NCBI RefSeq assembly: GCF_007859855.1
Contig: NZ_SJPK01000006.1
Location: 302,420 to 366,419, forward strand
Origin: Allorhodopirellula solitaria
GTDB lineage: Bacteria; Planctomycetota; Planctomycetia; Pirellulales; Pirellulaceae
Length of the DNA stretch: 64,000 nucleotides
Direction of reading: 5' to 3'
The translations under genes and the position numbers were made by a program. Of the stretch, positions 1 through 11,000 are shown piece after piece. The notes beneath the pieces are model-generated. The model worked only from the letters and a program-made list of their open reading frames with translations, made no database searches and had not been told where the DNA came from. Numbering within the stretch: the first letter of the stretch is position 1; each line of letters opens with the position of its first letter.

Positions 1-2
1 TG

Positions 3-2429
3 CGACAAGCGGCCCGTTCGGGGGTCTATCAAGTGTTCTTTCCCAGTACAGAAGTCAAGCGATTCGTATCCAACGACACTCGTTCCGTAGCGACGCTGAC
101 GAATGCGGAAGATGCCTCGGCGGAGATATCGCCCGCCCTGCAGTCCGCGTTGGATACCTGGGCGGCTCAGAAAACAAGTGATGAGTTAGCCAGCCTGCTG
201 GCGAATTGGCTCGACGGCCAACCTTGGGGCGTCCAGGATGATTCCACCGGCGCGTTGGCTGAGCCGGGCAACGAGGCCGCGATCGCACAGGCGATCCAGA
301 GGAAACTTATCGCAGAGATGAGAGACGGCACGGTCTGGCGGGCCGATGACGGCCCGGGGTTGATGGCGACACTCGCATTGCACGATCCGCGAAAAGATCG
401 GCCTACCCCGCCTCGATCTTCCCAGTCGAAAACCGTTGCCGCGGGAGTGCTCCCATTGTTGCAACAACCCGACGTCTATCGCGGCAAGAGCGTGCGCGCC
501 CGTGGTGAGGTGGTACAGATTGAAAAACTGCGGGCGAGCGAGAATCCCTTTGGTATCACGAGCTATTGGAACCTATGGTTGCTCCCACAAGACGCCAGCA
601 ACCGACCTTGGCTGGTGATTGTAGGGGAACTACCGAGCGAACTCGCCGCACTCATTCCCACATCAACCTCTACCCCTGAAGCCGAACAACAAGAAAGGCT
701 TGAGGCCGAGTCGGACAAACGATCATGGCCCGTGAACGCGCCGCGCCCCCTGGTCGATGTCGATGGCGAGTTTCTCAAACGTCTGTCCTATCAATCCGCT
801 GCGGGAGCAGAACTCACCCCCGTCGTGGCTGGTCACGTCGTCACGATCCAGGCCAATGGGAACTCCCGTGTCGCGACCGCTATTGGTGCGTCCCAACCCA
901 GTGCCTCGGCGCCAGCAGACAGGCCTGACGAACTGCCTTTGTTCTGGATCGTGGTCGGCTCGATCGCTGCCGGGTTTTTGATCGCGATCGCAGTGATGTG
1001 GCGGACCGCGACGCTGAACCGTCAGATGCGTGCCCGTCGCAACCGACATCCCGTGAGCCTGGGGATCGTGTGGATCGTCACGGGCATCATGGTTTCGAGT
1101 TCGGCGTCGGCGCAGTCGCTCATGGATCTGTTGCCCGGCTATGACCAGGAACGATTGCAAGAATTGTCAGAGGCTGCGGTCTCCACGCTCGCAAGCCCAT
1201 CCATCGACGTCGATGAAATCGCGAAGATTGTTTTTCGCGTCAACCGGCTCAGCGATGCCGCCCTGCAAACCCGTGTCGCCCGATCGTCGATGCCGCCGAG
1301 CGTGGGCGATGCCATCGTGATTGATGAAGAAATTTCTGAGCTCACGCCGCTAACCATTGACGCCGACCTGCAGGAATATCTCGAGTTCGAACAGATTCAG
1401 ATGGTTCGACTTGCTGATGTCGAAGGCGTCCCGCATCTGTTGTTCGCCAAATTACTGCCTGGTGAAGCTGTCCCGGGTGACCGCATCGCCTGCATTGCGG
1501 TACGGACGCTCGCAGATGGTGGGAAGGGGAATCGCGGCTCGTCCGCCGCCCTCGCGGCGTCGCAGGGTTCGGATCCGGCGAGCCAAGATTGGATTATCGA
1601 CATCGCGGGGCGCTTGCACTGGACCCCCGCCCGTCCGCAGTCACCCGCTGACGCGGTGCTGGCGTTGTCGGGCGTGGACCTCAGCCGGCTCGCTGATTTG
1701 CCGAAGCGGGATCGGGAGCCTTTCGACGATGCCGATTCACCATTGTTCTATCCGATGATCGGGGCCGCCGACTTCGCCGCCCATCCCGACAGGGAGCAAA
1801 GCCAGCGAAGTGATGCAGCGAGGTCCATGCGAGATTCCACGATCGACGTATCGCCAGTGGACCTCCTGCAGGATCCGGCCACGTACACGGGCCAGTGGAT
1901 TCAGCTCGATGCTGAAACCATTCGAATCACACGTGTGGCCGTCGAATCATCGCAGCGACAGATCGAGGTCGGTGGTGATTCCTATTACGAAATCGACGCT
2001 ATCGGTGATCTCGGCCAGGTGGAGTTAAAGATCGAGGTGCCCGGCGAGGAGTCGGTCACGATGGCGAACCGCTACCCCGTGACGATCGTCACCGCCCGTC
2101 TGCCGGATTTCCTCCAACCCGACGAAAGCGAGGGCACCCCGCTCGTCATCACCCGTACCGTCCCGATTCGCGTCGAGGGTTTTTTCTATCGACTATGGAG
2201 TTACGAGTCCGACTTCATGCAGTCACGTGGGGCTAAGCAGTTTGCTCCCTTGATCATTGCCGGGGTGATCGCCGATCAACGCCCCGATTCGACCGATCCG
2301 ATGGGTGTTCAGGCGATCGGCAACATCGCTGCCATCGCGGTCGTCGGAGCCATTTTGGCGGCGATTGTCTTCGGCGTCGTCACGCGGCGAGGCGATCGAC
2401 GATCGCGTGGTCGCACCAAGCGGCAGTGA
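3..2429 (+). CDS. Hypothetical multi-domain membrane protein, 5' end outside window
   Basis: I do not recognise this protein. The frame is open from the window edge with no stop before the GTG at 33, so the gene probably starts upstream and at least 798 residues are visible. Counting from that GTG, there are hydrophobic membrane segments near residues 307-329 and 347-362 and another near the C-terminus (about 765-788), followed by a basic tail rich in Arg and Lys. Between them lie two soluble regions. Each contains a stretch of the type 'LLQxPxxYxGxxVxxxG' (about 144-160 and 608-625), which looks like a repeated small beta-rich (OB-fold-like) module. The second hydrophobic stretch ends in SASAQS and resembles a signal peptide, so two reading units may have been joined. 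It ends about 155 bases before the isomerase gene, on the same strand. A membrane-anchored periplasmic protein is the only safe inference. Confidence 0.6.
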   Translation, partial: RQAARSGVYQVFFPSTEVKRFVSNDTRSVATLTNAEDASAEISPALQSALDTWAAQKTSDELASLLANWLDGQPWGVQDDSTGALAEPGNEAAIAQAIQRKLIAEMRDGTVWRADDGPGLMATLALHDPRKDRPTPPRSSQSKTVAAGVLPLLQQPDVYRGKSVRARGEVVQIEKLRASENPFGITSYWNLWLLPQDASNRPWLVIVGELPSELAALIPTSTSTPEAEQQERLEAESDKRSWPVNAPRPLVDVDGEFLKRLSYQSAAGAELTPVVAGHVVTIQANGNSRVATAIGASQPSASAPADRPDELPLFWIVVGSIAAGFLIAIAVMWRTATLNRQMRARRNRHPVSLGIVWIVTGIMVSSSASAQSLMDLLPGYDQERLQELSEAAVSTLASPSIDVDEIAKIVFRVNRLSDAALQTRVARSSMPPSVGDAIVIDEEISELTPLTIDADLQEYLEFEQIQMVRLADVEGVPHLLFAKLLPGEAVPGDRIACIAVRTLADGGKGNRGSSAALAASQGSDPASQDWIIDIAGRLHWTPARPQSPADAVLALSGVDLSRLADLPKRDREPFDDADSPLFYPMIGAADFAAHPDREQSQRSDAARSMRDSTIDVSPVDLLQDPATYTGQWIQLDAETIRITRVAVESSQRQIEVGGDSYYEIDAIGDLGQVELKIEVPGEESVTMANRYPVTIVTARLPDFLQPDESEGTPLVITRTVPIRVEGFFYRLWSYESDFMQSRGAKQFAPLIIAGVIADQRPDSTDPMGVQAIGNIAAIAVVGAILAAIVFGVVTRRGDRRSRGRTKRQ

Positions 2430-2573
2430 CCGGGCTATTGAAACGTTGGGATTGTCAATCGCCAGGTTCCCGCGTTGGTTTTTGACTTCATCCTCTCCTA
2501 ACGCAGGATAGTGCTGCCAAGCCAACGACCAGAGCATCCGTGGTATGTTAGGCACCTCATTGCCAACGACAAC

Positions 2574-2578
2574 AAGGA
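2574..2578 (+). promoter_or_regulatory. Ribosome binding site AAGGA for the NagB-like gene
   Basis: AAGGA sits seven bases before the ATG at 2586. It favours that start over the in-frame GTG at 2511, which has no such motif. Confidence 0.6.
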
Positions 2579-2585
2579 TTCCTTC

Positions 2586-3518
2586 ATGACTGCAAAACTC
2601 AGCGCAATCGCACCGGATTGGTGGGACTACACCACACTCGATCAAGACCTCATCGATGAAGCCGCCGCACTCTCGCCGGCGGAGATACTCGCTCTCTCGC
2701 GTCCGGGGTTTCAGGTTGTCTTCTACGACACGCTGGAAGACTTCTATCTAGCCGAAGCCCTGGAGTATCTCGAAGCCTGGAAAGAGTCAACCGATGACAA
2801 CCCCGTGGGCGTTTGTGGACCGATCGGTCCGACTGAGCAGCTACCCTTGGTAGCGCGGATGATCAATTCTCTCGGACTCAATGTGCAGAGTGGTCATTTC
2901 TGGGGGATGGATGAGTGGATTGTCGACGGGGTGGAGGTTCCTGCCAACCATCCGCTGTCGTTCGAGAAATGCGATCGCGAGATGCTGTTGGACCGGATCG
3001 ATGCCAAGTTGCGGATGCCCGACGCGAACCTGCACTTCCCCAAAGCCGATGTGGGGCCGTTTCGAAAGAGCTGGGACAGCGGCGTGAAATGCGCCGTCAT
3101 GCAGGGGGGGCAGGGTGACGTCAAGCATTGGGCATTCAACGATCCGCTGCGTCGTGAAGGCCAATGGAAGGATGCCCCGCCACCGGCCTCGGAGTATCGC
3201 AAGCTCGCGACACGAGTCGTCGAATTGCACCCTTTGACGATCGCCCAGAATGCACGCACCAGTGGCGGTGGGAACATCTCTCTGGTGCCGACTTCCGCCG
3301 TCACCGTCGGTCCCGTCGAAACGTGGCAGGCCGAGAAGGTTTCGATCTGGCACGCGGGGGCTCACGACAATCCCTTTGGCCAACGGCTGACCTGCCTCAT
3401 GGTCGCCAAAGGGATCGCCAATTCGGCCGTGCCAATGTCCCTACTCGCCGACCACCCCAACGTGCAGTTCAACTACTATCGAGGCGGTATCGGCACCTGC
3501 TCGGTCGAAATGCACTAG
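2586..3518 (+). CDS. Glucosamine-6-phosphate isomerase-like sugar-phosphate isomerase
   Basis: A 310-residue protein resembling the NagB/6-phosphogluconolactonase fold. The segment [19 protein letters not shown] (about residues 71-90) matches the phosphate-loop region of NagB, and [12 protein letters not shown] just after it matches the NagB segment that carries the catalytic Asp and Glu. The C-terminal third differs from classical NagB. NagB enzymes convert glucosamine 6-phosphate to fructose 6-phosphate plus ammonia; the substrate here is not provable from sequence. The start was chosen for the AAGGA motif at 2574. A 9-bp hairpin follows the stop. No amino-sugar genes are adjacent, so the context does not refine the role. 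Confidence 0.65.
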   Translation: MTAKLSAIAPDWWDYTTLDQDLIDEAAALSPAEILALSRPGFQVVFYDTLEDFYLAEALEYLEAWKESTDDNPVGVCGPIGPTEQLPLVARMINSLGLNVQSGHFWGMDEWIVDGVEVPANHPLSFEKCDREMLLDRIDAKLRMPDANLHFPKADVGPFRKSWDSGVKCAVMQGGQGDVKHWAFNDPLRREGQWKDAPPPASEYRKLATRVVELHPLTIAQNARTSGGGNISLVPTSAVTVGPVETWQAEKVSIWHAGAHDNPFGQRLTCLMVAKGIANSAVPMSLLADHPNVQFNYYRGGIGTCSVEMH

Positions 3519-3522
3519 TCCC

Positions 3523-3543
3523 TAATCAAGCGAAGCTTGATTA
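3523..3543 (+). terminator. Perfect 9-bp hairpin after the NagB-like gene
   Basis: Five bases after the stop, TAATCAAGC and GCTTGATTA form a perfect 9-bp stem with a GAA loop. There is no long T-run, so this is a terminator-like hairpin or mRNA-stabilising element rather than a textbook intrinsic terminator. Confidence 0.5.
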
Positions 3544-3559
3544 AGGTCTAGTATCCAAT

Positions 3560-4125
3560 AATCTTACAAGAATGCGTCCCTGACGAACGAATGCCCGCCA
3601 GGGACCGGCAACACCATTGGCGTACCGCTTTTGCAGGGAAACGCTGGCGACCGAGATATCCCTTGCCAAGCCAGCACCTCTGCAGAGCTCGGCTTGAATG
3701 GCGTGGACTTAAGCAGATTTACTCGAGTTTCACGGGCATCTGTTTTCGCTTCCGTCCGGCTTGTCCGGGCGGAGTGGCAACTGCAAGCTACCTGCAAAAC
3801 GCCCTCGCCAGATCGATCTCCGCTCCGGGCTTGTCCCGGCGGAATCAGCGAGTCAAGTCGTGTGACCGCCGGGGCAAGCCCGAGACGGAGCACCGTTTCG
3901 ACTTCGCATTTTCTCGGTAGCTGCCAGTTGGTTCCTCCGCCGAGACAAGCTCGACGGAAGGATGTTTCAGCAGGCGGCAATCGCTTATGTCCACGCCATT
4001 CGAGCTCGGCTCCGTTTCTCCCGGCAGCTCCAGTCTAACATCCACTATCACATCCCACAAATAAATCCTTCGATACTGGAGCCATGCCTTGAAAACCTCG
4101 GGCGCGCGCTTCCGTCGGATGAACC
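3560..4125. repeat. Non-coding stretch with degenerate inverted repeats
   Basis: No convincing gene is present; the reading frames here have no recognisable domain and overlap each other. The DNA carries several variants of a GC-rich motif in both orientations: CCGGCTTGTCCGGGCGGA near 3757, CCGGGCTTGTCCCGGCGGA near 3825, CCGGGGCAAGCCCGAGACGG near 3869 and CCGCCGAGACAAGCTCGACGG near 3938. They look like a decayed cluster of palindromic repeats. Confidence 0.45.
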
Positions 4126-4335
4126 ATTAGTTTCGCCAAGCTGGCATCACCGATTGCGAAGATGGCGGCGGAAATCGCCAGTCACCTCAACACATCGAGT
4201 GCTCAACTGGTGGATTTTTTCAATCGGCTCATCTCCCGCGTCCGACGTCGTTGCCAAAGGACCAAACGCAAGGCAAAACCAGGAACAATTGAGTTGCTCG
4301 CCAACCCAAACCTCCTCGAGTACTGCTTAACTTGA
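4126..4335 (+). pseudogene. IS4-type transposase, 3' remnant
   Basis: The reading frame ending in TGA at 4333-4335 encodes about 69 residues (ISFAKLASPIAKMAAEI, then a basic RRRCQRTKRKAKPG segment, then LLANPNLLEYCLT). It is nearly identical to the C-terminus of the transposase fragment on the minus strand at the right edge of the window. No start codon or upstream homologous sequence exists here, so it is the truncated 3' end of an insertion sequence. Assignment to the IS4-type DDE family rests on the longer copy. The homologous block continues non-coding to 4400. Confidence 0.55.
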
Positions 4336-4400
4336 TGCCTATGGGGTGGCGCTGCGCTGACCTACGGCTATTTTCTATCATCCCTATCGGGATACTTGTG
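4126..4400 (+). repeat. 275-bp repeat, copy A (inverted relative to copy at 63665-63939)
   Basis: This block aligns without gaps to the reverse complement of 63665-63939, both 275 bases long, with about a dozen mismatches counted by eye. It holds the transposase 3' end plus 65 bases of downstream DNA ending in GGGATACTTGTG. Both copies are followed, in the transposase direction, by the hairpin repeat with GTCGCCTCGTCCACTA. Confidence 0.85.
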
Positions 4401-4414
4401 AGTAATCGACAGAA

Positions 4415-4488
4415 GGCGACGAGTCCAAAGCCGCAGGACTCGTCGCCTCGTCCACTACAAAAACCGACACTTATTCATCGTGTGTTGC
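4415..4488. repeat. Hairpin repeat family R1, copy 1
   Basis: GGCGACGAGTCC (4415-4426) and GGACTCGTCGCC (4436-4447) form a perfect 12-bp stem around the loop AAAGCCGCA. The right arm continues as TCGTCCACTAC and a conserved tail containing CACTTATTCATCGTGTG. Related copies lie near 16318, 41657 and 63627. It may also terminate transcription of the acetyltransferase gene that converges on it. Confidence 0.75.
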
Positions 4489-4911
4489 TTACTTGACCAT
4501 TTTCTGATGTTCGAGCGAGATCACTTCGAACAGTTCGCCTACTCTTCGGTAGCCGAGTTTTTCATAGAACGGCACAGCGGTCAGGCGGGCGTCGAGCGTG
4601 AATTCCTGAAACCCTCGCTCACGCAGGTTGGCTTCGCAGTGCTCGATCAAAAATTTGCCGACACCGCTGCCCTGCCGCGCGGGGCTGACCGCCATCTGGC
4701 GTAGCTGAACCAGCTCGCTTGAGTGGGGGCGAGCGACGATGGTCGCGATGAGATCGTCGTTGTCGAAGACACCGAAATGGAGTTGTCCGTGTTCGCCGTC
4801 GAGTTCCTCCGCGGTCAACTTCAACCCCAACGGTGCCCGGAGCACCTCGTGGCGAAGTTCCAATGCGGCTTGGTACTCGGGCGAACACCATTCGATTTCG
4901 ATCAATTTCAT
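4489..4911 (-). CDS. GNAT family N-acetyltransferase
   Basis: A 140-residue single-domain acetyltransferase. The acetyl-CoA binding motif A is clear: LRQMAVSPARQGSGVGKFLI, with the RQGSGVG pyrophosphate loop, followed by the motif B region VPFYEKLGYRRVGE. The length is typical for a one-domain GNAT. The N-terminus (EWCSPEYQAALELRHEVLR) resembles the ElaA/YjcF-type subgroup, but the acceptor substrate cannot be read from sequence. The gene lies 38 bases downstream of ilvD on the same strand and may be cotranscribed with it. Confidence 0.85.
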   Translation of the reverse strand: MKLIEIEWCSPEYQAALELRHEVLRAPLGLKLTAEELDGEHGQLHFGVFDNDDLIATIVARPHSSELVQLRQMAVSPARQGSGVGKFLIEHCEANLRERGFQEFTLDARLTAVPFYEKLGYRRVGELFEVISLEHQKMVK

Positions 4912-4949
4912 CGCGAATTCCGGTGGATCAGTCGTCCGTCAGTGCAGAC

Positions 4950-6668
4950 CTATTCATCGGTAACACAGCCTTCCGATGCACTTTTGACGCATTGAATGTA
5001 TTTGTACAAGGTCCCACGAGTGGCCTTGAGTGGAGGTGCGGTCCACGCGTCGAGGCGACTCTTCATCTCGTCGGCATCGACATTGACATCGAGTGAATTG
5101 GTTTCGGCATCAATCGTGACTGTATCACCGTCGCGAATCAACCCGATCGGCCCGCCGACCTGGGCTTCGGGTGTGATATGCCCGACGATGAACCCATGGC
5201 TACCGCCGCTGAAGCGTCCATCGGTGAGCAGGGCCACGTCGCTGGCCAGTCCCGCACCTACGATCGCACTGGTCGGTGTCAGCATTTCGGGCATGCCCGG
5301 GCCGCCCTTGGGGCCTTCGTATCGAATGACCACGACGTCGCCTTTCTGGATTTCTTTGCGTTCCAACGCGGCGAGCATGTCCTCTTCGCTGTCGTACACG
5401 CGGGCTGGACCTGAAAACTGCAGCCCTTCCTTGCCGGTGATCTTCGCAACGGCGCCTTCGGGGGCCAAACTGCCTCGCAGGATCCGGATATGGCCGCTCT
5501 TCTTGATCGGGGACGCGGTCGTGGCCACGATCGATTGCCCGGTCTTGAGCGAAGGCACTTCCGCGAGATTCTCCGCGAGGGTTTTGCCGGTGACGGTCAA
5601 GTGCCCGCCACGGATCAGGCCTTGCTCGAGCAGATATTTCATGACAGCGGGTGTGCCACCGACGCTGTGCAAATCTTCTTGAACGAATTTTCCGCTCGGT
5701 TTGAGGTCGGCGAGATAGGGTGTGCGATCACTGACGGCTTGGAAATCTTCAATCGTCAGCGGTACATCGACAGCGCGGGCCATGGCGATCAAGTGCAACA
5801 CGGCGTTGGTGCTTCCGCCGAGGGCCATCAGGGTCACCATGGCGTCCTCGAAGGCCTCCCGGGTCATGATGTCGCGAGGTTTGATATCCCGCTTGAGCAA
5901 ATTCAAAATCGCGGCCCCGGCGCGGTGGCACTCGTCTTTCTTCTCCGCGTCTTCCGCTGGGATACTGGCCGAATACGGCAGCGACATGCCCAGAGCTTCG
6001 ATGGCCGTGGCCATTGTGTTGGCGGTATACATGCCGCCACAGGCACCGGCTCCGGGGCAGCTTCGACGGACAATCTCGGATCGTTCTTCTTCGTCGATCT
6101 GGCCCGCGATGAACTGCCCATAGCACTGGAACGCGCTGACGATATCGAGTTTCTCGTTCTTGTAGCTGCCCGGTTTGATCGTGCCGCCGTAGACCATGAT
6201 CGCCGGTCGGTTCAGTCGCCCCATGGCGATCAGGCAGCCCGGCATGTTTTTGTCGCATCCCGGCAGGGTGATCAGGGCGTCATACCACTGTGCGCCCATG
6301 ATCGTCTCGATCGAATCAGCGATCAGGTCGCGGCTCTGCAGGGAATAGCTCATCCCATCGGTGCCCATCGAGATCCCGTCACTGACCCCGATGGTATTGA
6401 ACCGCATCCCGACCAGTCCCGCGTCGACGACGCCCTTGCGGACCTCGGCGGCCAAGTCGAGCAGGTGCATGTTGCAGCTATTTCCCTCGTACCACATGCT
6501 GCCAATACCGACTTGGGGCTTGTTCATGTCCTCCGAAGTCATGCCGGTGGCATACAGCATCGCCTGAGAGGCACCCTGGCTCTTGGGCTGCGTGATATGG
6601 CGACTGTATCTATTCAGAGCGGCGGCGTCGTTGGCGGCAGCGGTTTTTGTGTCGGCGGGGGTACTCAT
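4950..6668 (-). CDS. ilvD: Dihydroxy-acid dehydratase
   Basis: A 572-residue enzyme of the IlvD/Edd family. It dehydrates 2,3-dihydroxy-isovalerate and 2,3-dihydroxy-3-methylvalerate to the keto acids in valine and isoleucine synthesis. Iron-sulfur cluster cysteines lie in [18 protein letters not shown] and [16 protein letters not shown]. The C-terminal [19 protein letters not shown] block is diagnostic. [12 protein letters not shown] with 570-odd residues fits dihydroxy-acid dehydratase rather than phosphogluconate dehydratase, which is a little longer. The ATG at 6668 (MSTPADTK) was preferred over an upstream in-frame start at 6755 because the extension is atypical and would cover the neighbouring divergent gene's leader. 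No other ilv gene is adjacent. Confidence 0.95.
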   Translation of the reverse strand: MSTPADTKTAAANDAAALNRYSRHITQPKSQGASQAMLYATGMTSEDMNKPQVGIGSMWYEGNSCNMHLLDLAAEVRKGVVDAGLVGMRFNTIGVSDGISMGTDGMSYSLQSRDLIADSIETIMGAQWYDALITLPGCDKNMPGCLIAMGRLNRPAIMVYGGTIKPGSYKNEKLDIVSAFQCYGQFIAGQIDEEERSEIVRRSCPGAGACGGMYTANTMATAIEALGMSLPYSASIPAEDAEKKDECHRAGAAILNLLKRDIKPRDIMTREAFEDAMVTLMALGGSTNAVLHLIAMARAVDVPLTIEDFQAVSDRTPYLADLKPSGKFVQEDLHSVGGTPAVMKYLLEQGLIRGGHLTVTGKTLAENLAEVPSLKTGQSIVATTASPIKKSGHIRILRGSLAPEGAVAKITGKEGLQFSGPARVYDSEEDMLAALERKEIQKGDVVVIRYEGPKGGPGMPEMLTPTSAIVGAGLASDVALLTDGRFSGGSHGFIVGHITPEAQVGGPIGLIRDGDTVTIDAETNSLDVNVDADEMKSRLDAWTAPPLKATRGTLYKYIQCVKSASEGCVTDE

Positions 6669-6770
6669 GGCGAGATTGGTGGCTTGGTTTTGGAAAAAAC
6701 GGAGAGAAATGCGAGACGGGTGCGAAGAGAGTATGATCGTTTTGACGCGATCCACAAAGATGAGGGAAAA

Positions 6771-7646
6771 ATGATTCGATTTTCAGCCAGGCGGGCAGCG
6801 ATCTCCGCAGAGCGGCCACAGCCCGCCGCGACAAAACACCCAGAAAAGTCACGCTCGACGGCCCCACGGGGCGGGAGACCGCGGCTGCAGACGCCGCTGT
6901 TTCGGGCACTCGCCCTGGTTGCGGTGGTGTCCTTCTCGGCCGCGGCGGACGCTCAAGACTCTTCCCGGCTCACCGAGGTGACGGACAAGGAGTTTTCTCA
7001 GCGTTCACGGCCGCTCTTTGACGGCACCGTGCTGGCGGGGTGGGAAGGCAATGGGCACTGGTTCCGTACCGAAAACAAAGCCATCGTCGCCGGGCGGCTT
7101 GAGAAACCGATCCCCAAGAACCAGTTTCTCTGCACGACCGACAGCTTTGCTGACTTTGATTTGCGGATGGAGGTTCGCATGCGCGGCCAAGATCCGAACG
7201 CGGGCGTTCAGTTCCGCTCGCGACGCCCCCGCAAGAGTGACAGTGTGCCCGCTAACGAGGTCGTGGGCTATCAAGCCGACATGGGGCACGCCTGGGGGCG
7301 TTCGGTGTGGGGGGGACTGTACGACGAGTCTCGCCGCCGAAAAATGCTGGCCGAGCCAGAAACTCCCTTTGCGGTGAAGTGGACGACGGCGCAGTCCGGG
7401 ACGCCCAATTCCACGCCAGCGAGCGAGGGGGAAGCTGAACCGACCAGCGTGCCGGAAACGCAGTGGGTGCGGATGCGGATCGTCTGCAAAGGGGACCAAA
7501 TCGAAATTTTCCTCAACGGCAATCTCACGGTTCGCTATACCGAGACCGACTCTGAAATTCCCCGCGCCGGTGTGATCGGGGTCCAGATCCATAGCGGCCC
7601 GCCGGCCGAAGCATGGTACCGAAATATTCGTATTCTGTCGCTCTGA
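6771..7646 (+). CDS. Secreted DUF1080 (3-keto-disaccharide hydrolase-type) protein
   Basis: A 291-residue protein with a long basic N-terminus, a hydrophobic segment ([19 protein letters not shown], about residues 44-62) typical of export, and one DUF1080 domain: [26 protein letters not shown], a central [11 protein letters not shown]...NAGVQFRSR, and the C-terminal [22 protein letters not shown]. This concanavalin-like fold family is abundant in planctomycetes, and some members hydrolyse 3-keto-glycosides. GAGGG at 6761-6765 precedes the ATG at 6771. The open frame extends far upstream over antisense ilvD, but that extension is a shadow. It is transcribed divergently from ilvD. Confidence 0.85.
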   Translation: MIRFSARRAAISAERPQPAATKHPEKSRSTAPRGGRPRLQTPLFRALALVAVVSFSAAADAQDSSRLTEVTDKEFSQRSRPLFDGTVLAGWEGNGHWFRTENKAIVAGRLEKPIPKNQFLCTTDSFADFDLRMEVRMRGQDPNAGVQFRSRRPRKSDSVPANEVVGYQADMGHAWGRSVWGGLYDESRRRKMLAEPETPFAVKWTTAQSGTPNSTPASEGEAEPTSVPETQWVRMRIVCKGDQIEIFLNGNLTVRYTETDSEIPRAGVIGVQIHSGPPAEAWYRNIRILSL

Positions 7647-7649
7647 ATC

Positions 7650-7868
7650 CTATTCAGCGCCCGTCCAATACGTGATCAATCCGGTCAAAAACCAAAACAG
7701 ACCGGCGATCCCGACGAGCACCGTCCAAATCCAGACCAAGCCTAAGAAGTAAGCCGTCCCCGCCGTTGAGATAACCCCGATCAGGAACAGCGGCCCGCCC
7801 TGCCACATTTTGGCAATGGCACGATCCTTGGGCGATGGTCCTTCGAGCCAGGGTTTATTGCTAGACAT
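7650..7868 (-). CDS. Small two-helix membrane protein
   Basis: A 72-residue protein with a short soluble N-terminus (MSSNKPWLEGPSPKDRAIAKMWQ) and two hydrophobic helices (about residues 25-42 and 46-66) ending in a short acidic tail. I do not recognise a family. It converges on the DUF1080 gene, with three bases between stop codons, so the two transcripts must overlap. Confidence 0.6.
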   Translation of the reverse strand: MSSNKPWLEGPSPKDRAIAKMWQGGPLFLIGVISTAGTAYFLGLVWIWTVLVGIAGLFWFLTGLITYWTGAE

Positions 7869-8084
7869 CTGGTTGGAAACTCGGCTGACGGACTCTGGGG
7901 AGGTTTCTTACGAGTGAAATCGCCATAATCTTCGCATCTTCTCATCCATTGGGCAAATAGTTGCAGAAAATTTGCGGCTGCCGAAGCAAACCGGGATGCG
8001 GATCGACTACCCTTTCATCTATAGGGTGGGTGTCTGCCCCTCCTTCTGTGTTGTGTTCAGTTGGTGGTCAGAGAAGGTTCGGCA

Positions 8085-11000
8085 ATGAAAGATTCAGTTG
8101 AGCAGGCAGCAAGTTCGGAGAAGCGAGCGAAGGCTCCCGAGCAGTGGCGGCAAGATGAGTGGGAGTGCGTCAAGCGGCGGAGGGAACAGGCATTCCCCAG
8201 CGCGAATGCCGATCACCCGGGGACACCGGGTGAAGAGCCGAGAAACTTGACGGGATTGGCATTGTCCGGTGGTGGGATTCGGTCGGCGCTCTTCAACGAT
8301 GGATTTCTGCAGGCGTTGTCACATCGAGGCTTGCTGCGCTACGTCGACTTTCTGTGCAGCGTTTCAGGAGGTGGCTACATTGCGGGGCACCTGACGTCAC
8401 AGAGTGATAGCGAGTCGGAACAGTGTTTTCACGACGACCCGAAGCGTCGCGATCTCGGTCGGGATCCTGAAACGGGGGAAACGAGACGACACCGGTTGCC
8501 AGGCATTGGCGGATACCTCAGTCGTCCACTTGAGTTCATACCCGCCTATCTCTGGTCACTTTTCTTTTCGCTCGCATTCTATTTCGGTGCAATCGGGATC
8601 GTCGCGACGCTCGCCGCGTTGCTATGGCGTTCGTTTGACAGTTTCGCGTTTCGCGGAATCTATGACAAAGCTCTCGGCTTGAACCAGTATGGCGATGAAC
8701 TGACAATTGCTTTCCTGCCCGCATTCATTCTGATCGCATTCATGGTCGCCGGCGAGATTGGATTGACGTTTTGCCGGTTTTCATCCCAGGTGCTCAACGA
8801 GCGATTGCTTTCGTTTCATCGTCGATTCCGAGCGACCATGTTGCTAGGAATCGTGTTCGCGTCCTTGACATCGATCGCGATTTTTCTCGGAAATGGAAAA
8901 TCGTTCGTCCGAGATGGAAGCGATACGCTCTATCTGAATCGATACGTTCAATATTTTGCCATCCTCGCTGGGACGATCCAGGTCCTGGTCTTTCTCGGTC
9001 GAGACCGATTGTTTCGGTCCGAACGCGGCGAAGCAAAGAGTTGGCAACGCTACGCTCAACAATCGGTCACGACCATGGTCGTCGTGACTCTGGTGTTTTC
9101 GATGGTTCATTGGATGGGACGCGAGAATATCAGTGGTTACACCGAACACCGCGACCCTCATCTGGTTGTTGGTGATGTTCTCGATTGGCCGCGGTTCACT
9201 GAGATTAGCAACACCTACCAGTCCGCAGATCCAGGCGACGCGACGCCTGAAGGCGAAGATTCTCCTGCGACAGGTGGCGGAAAGGGAGTTGACTCAGCCG
9301 ATGAAAAAATCCAGCCTCCCGGATCGTGGCACGGCGCGGTGGTGCGTTCCCGAATCAATCTTTTCGGAATGGACCGCGTTGCCGACGGAATCGTTGACCC
9401 GAATATCGAGAGTTCGCTATCCGAACCTCCACCGCCTGACGTTATCACCTATCGCGATGCCATCAAATCGGCGGACGATGAGGATCATGCCGGCCCCTGG
9501 TTGCTACCCACTCGGATCCTTGCGGCGGCACACGGTTACTGGCGGTCGATTATGCGTCCCATCAAACAAGACAACGTAGAGGACGCGGGCAAACCGGAGT
9601 CGTCGTCCATCCAAGCAACTGTGAATAGGTTGATCGCAGACAATCACAAAATTCGTGTGTCGAGAGCGGAGTCGCTCAAAGGCTTCAACACGAACCTAGA
9701 ATCGGTAGCGTTCACCTATTTCTTGCTAGCGCAGCTCGTTTCTCGAGACAATGATTCACGCGAAAACAATCGAGATTGGCAGTCTGCGATCACATCGGAA
9801 AAGAAGGACGAATTCTTACGCGTGAATGAACTGGTCGACTCAGGGCTCCTCAGGGTTAACAAGCCCCAAGCAGAGCAACTCGCGACCTATTTTCATAGCC
9901 TCCAGCTTCGGCACCCGGACGTAGAATCGGCCAATGACGGTGCTCTCAACAATGCTCGCGATGCCACCTTTGCCAATCGTATGTTGCTTGAAGGGCTCTA
10001 TCCGAAGGTGGTCCAGCGATATGACATTCCCAGTACACTCGTGGTGCCACCTCATGACCAGCAAACCCGGAAGCGATGGTTGCTCGGCTGGACTCTGCTG
10101 ATGCTGACAGGGTTACTTGGCGGACTCGGGCCACGACGAGTGGCAACCGTGTTCCATTTTTATCGTCGCCAACTTGCATCCAATTTCTTGGTGCCTACCG
10201 AATCCCCGGGCAAGCGGTACGGAGATCGCCGGCTGAGCGAGCTCGATCCCTGTCGCGACGGATTGCCTTATCCGTTGATTCTTGCAGGTGCGTTGAAACC
10301 TTCCCTGGTCAATGGCAGCTACCGGGTTGCGGCGCGTCCGTTCGTCTTCAGTCCCAAGTATTGTGGATCGTTTGAAGAGCGAGAGACCCCGATCGATAGC
10401 CACCAGGTGAGCTTTTCCGGCAGCCCGCACGGGCCACCATTGACACTCGCTGATGCCGTGACACTCTCCGGTGCAGCGGTAACACCTTTAATGACGCAGA
10501 ACCGCTGGCTGACGATCATCCTCGACTTCTTCAACACCGGAATTGGTCAACGTGTTCGCCGTACTGACCGGACCGCGGCGACTTCCTCTCCCGCCAACAA
10601 TCACCCGTGGATTCTATCGCTATCGGCCGCCGCGTTGGTCGGGGGGGTGTGTTGGGAATTCGTTGGTTTGCGATGGTCACTGCTATTAGTAATGCCGACG
10701 ACAGCATTGTTTTGGTACTGCTGGTGCTTTCAGATCGGATCGCCCGGTTGGATTCGCTCTCTTTGCTTTCCGAAGGACAGCTACCACGAGCCCGAATTCA
10801 ACCAAAATCAATCCTTCTATGTCGCCGACGGCGGCTATGTCGATTACCTCGGCGTCAGCGAATTGCTGCGGCGACGGTGCGAGACGATCGTCGTCAGCGA
10901 TGCGGGCGCGAACGTGGGTGGTAACTCGCTCGGGACCCTGGCGACGATGTGCGAACGCGCCGCGCAGGAACAGGGTATCCGATTCCTCGATCTCGACCAC

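Noticed and set aside
3564..4038. Overlapping frames of 70-140 residues in both directions
   Set aside because: The DNA is repeat-like, the frames overlap each other, and none has a domain or ribosome site.
5490..6770. Long open frame on the plus strand leading into the DUF1080 gene
   Set aside because: It is antisense to ilvD, has no recognisable domain, and a good ribosome site precedes the ATG at 6771.
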